DNA of 6,787 nt. Origin: Pseudomonadota bacterium. GTDB taxonomy: Bacteria > Pseudomonadota > Gammaproteobacteria > Xanthomonadales > Rhodanobacteraceae. Location: contig JAEZQS010000144.1 in assembly GCA_023412995.1 (NCBI GenBank), positions 1 to 6,787 of the forward strand. Direction: 5' to 3'. Position numbers and translations under genes: made by a program. Below the pieces are notes generated by a model. The model was given only the letters and a program-made list of their open reading frames with translations. It searched no databases and was not told the origin of the DNA. Positions 6,277-6,787 of the stretch are shown here, one piece after another. Every line of letters starts with the position of its first letter. Position 1 is the first letter of the stretch.

Positions 6277-6750
6277 TCAGCCGCAGCAGCGGGTACCCGC
6301 CGCTGCCGGGCCGCAGCACCCCGAGGCTTCCCCCGCAGTCGCGCGCGGGCCGCCGCCTGTGTCGTCCGCGGCGGGCTCGAAATACGTGGTCGCCTCGCCA
6401 TGCGTTTGGAAGGTTTCCCAGCGCACGCCTTGCGGGTCCTCGGCCCAGAACTTGTCCGAATGCGCGTAGCAGCAGGTGGTTCCGGTTTCGGCCAGCGACA
6501 CGGCATCGGCGCGTGCCAGGCGTGCGCCGATGGCGGCCAGCTCCGCCGCGGTTTCCGCCTGCACGCCGAGGTGGTCGACGCCGGCGACGCGATCGCGCTG
6601 CGAGATCGCGAAGTTCACGCGCGGATCGTCCAGCATCCACTTGGCATAGTCGGGCTTGACCACGGTCGGCCCGGTCGCGAACAGGTTGGAGTAGAAGCGG
6701 ATGCTGGCATCGAGGTCGCGCACGTTCACGTGCACGTGGAAACGCTTCAT
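6277..6750 (-). CDS. arsI: ArsI/CadI-family C-As lyase (VOC superfamily)
   Basis: Fe(II)-dependent dioxygenase of the vicinal-oxygen-chelate fold. The characterised relatives (ArsI) split the carbon-arsenic bond of trivalent organoarsenicals such as MAs(III), releasing arsenite. The 157-residue protein begins MKRFHVHVNV and carries the expected metal ligands His5, His60 (AGVDHLG) and Glu112 (RWETF). The vicinal pair Cys93-Cys94 (TTCCYA) is the known organoarsenical-binding site, and TVVKPDYAKWMLDDPRVNFA is strongly family-typical. The tail (about 128-157) is Ala/Gly-rich and ends with two more Cys pairs, CC145-146 and CC155-156. It is the first gene of the operon within the window, with a GGAGGA Shine-Dalgarno 7 nt before the ATG; its stop lies 9 nt before arsC. 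CadI, named for cadmium induction, is the same family, so a broader metal response is possible. ArsI is preferred because of the arsenic neighbours. Confidence 0.92.
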   Translation of the reverse strand: MKRFHVHVNVRDLDASIRFYSNLFATGPTVVKPDYAKWMLDDPRVNFAISQRDRVAGVDHLGVQAETAAELAAIGARLARADAVSLAETGTTCCYAHSDKFWAEDPQGVRWETFQTHGEATTYFEPAADDTGGGPRATAGEASGCCGPAAAGTRCCG

Positions 6751-6757
6751 CGGGAAG

Positions 6758-6763
6758 TCCTCC
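6758..6763 (-). promoter_or_regulatory. Strong ribosome binding site of arsI
   Basis: On the minus strand GGAGGA lies 7 nt before the arsI ATG at 6750. It is the only strong Shine-Dalgarno in the ars operon, in keeping with arsC and acr3 relying on translational coupling. It overlaps the 10-bp palindrome CCTCCGGAGG (6759-6768). The remaining bases to the window edge (6769-6787) show no recognisable promoter or ArsR operator; those would lie to the right of the window. Confidence 0.8.
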
Positions 6764-6787
6764 GGAGGGTGCGTGGTGGCTGGCAGG

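Noticed and set aside
5783..6640. A long upstream extension of the acr3 frame through arsC and arsI
   Set aside because: It is an out-of-frame reading of arsC and arsI, whose own frames hold intact catalytic motifs. The acr3 core starts at the GTGA overlap.
6759..6768. Palindrome CCTCCGGAGG upstream of arsI as an ArsR operator
   Set aside because: It is only 10 bp, lacks the longer A/T-containing dyad usual for ArsR sites, and is explained by the Shine-Dalgarno sequence it overlaps.

Overview
The window is GC-rich DNA with strongly G/C-biased third codon positions. It reads like the chromosome of a Xanthomonadales-type gammaproteobacterium (Lysobacter/Luteimonas/Xanthomonas relatives). The grounds are the base composition, a large secreted S8 protease carrying a 'VFADGFDG' motif of a kind I associate with that group, and an MtgA of typical proteobacterial size. 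This placement is an inference; there is no rRNA or other marker gene here.

Plus strand, 1-4726. The window opens inside the last 63 codons of a small NTF2-like/SnoaL-like (DUF4440-type) protein. A 155-bp gap follows, holding two small inverted repeats and a weak promoter candidate. Next is a complete 1193-residue exported subtilisin-family (S8) protease with signal peptide, N-terminal prodomain-like region, Asp/His/Ser triad, post-catalytic beta-sandwich, two Fn3-like segments and a C-terminal jelly-roll-like region. A perfect 12-bp-stem hairpin with a short T-rich tail lies just past its stop. Immediately after the hairpin come a strong Shine-Dalgarno and a TTG start for mtgA, a monofunctional peptidoglycan glycosyltransferase.

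Minus strand, 6750-4730. A tight three-gene arsenic-resistance operon reads leftward: arsI (C-As lyase, VOC fold), arsC (arsenate reductase of the low-molecular-weight phosphatase fold) and acr3 (arsenite efflux permease). The arsI-arsC gap is 9 nt, and arsC and acr3 overlap by 4 nt (GTGA). Together they can turn trivalent methylated arsenicals and arsenate into arsenite and pump it out. A regulator such as ArsR would be expected to the right of the window but is not in it. The operon converges on mtgA with only 3 bp between stop codons.

I see no mobile element, CRISPR array, tRNA or rRNA, and no clearly new system. The most useful points are the mtgA start and hairpin arrangement, a 15-nt in-frame direct repeat around an insertion in the protease, and the cysteine-pair tail of ArsI.
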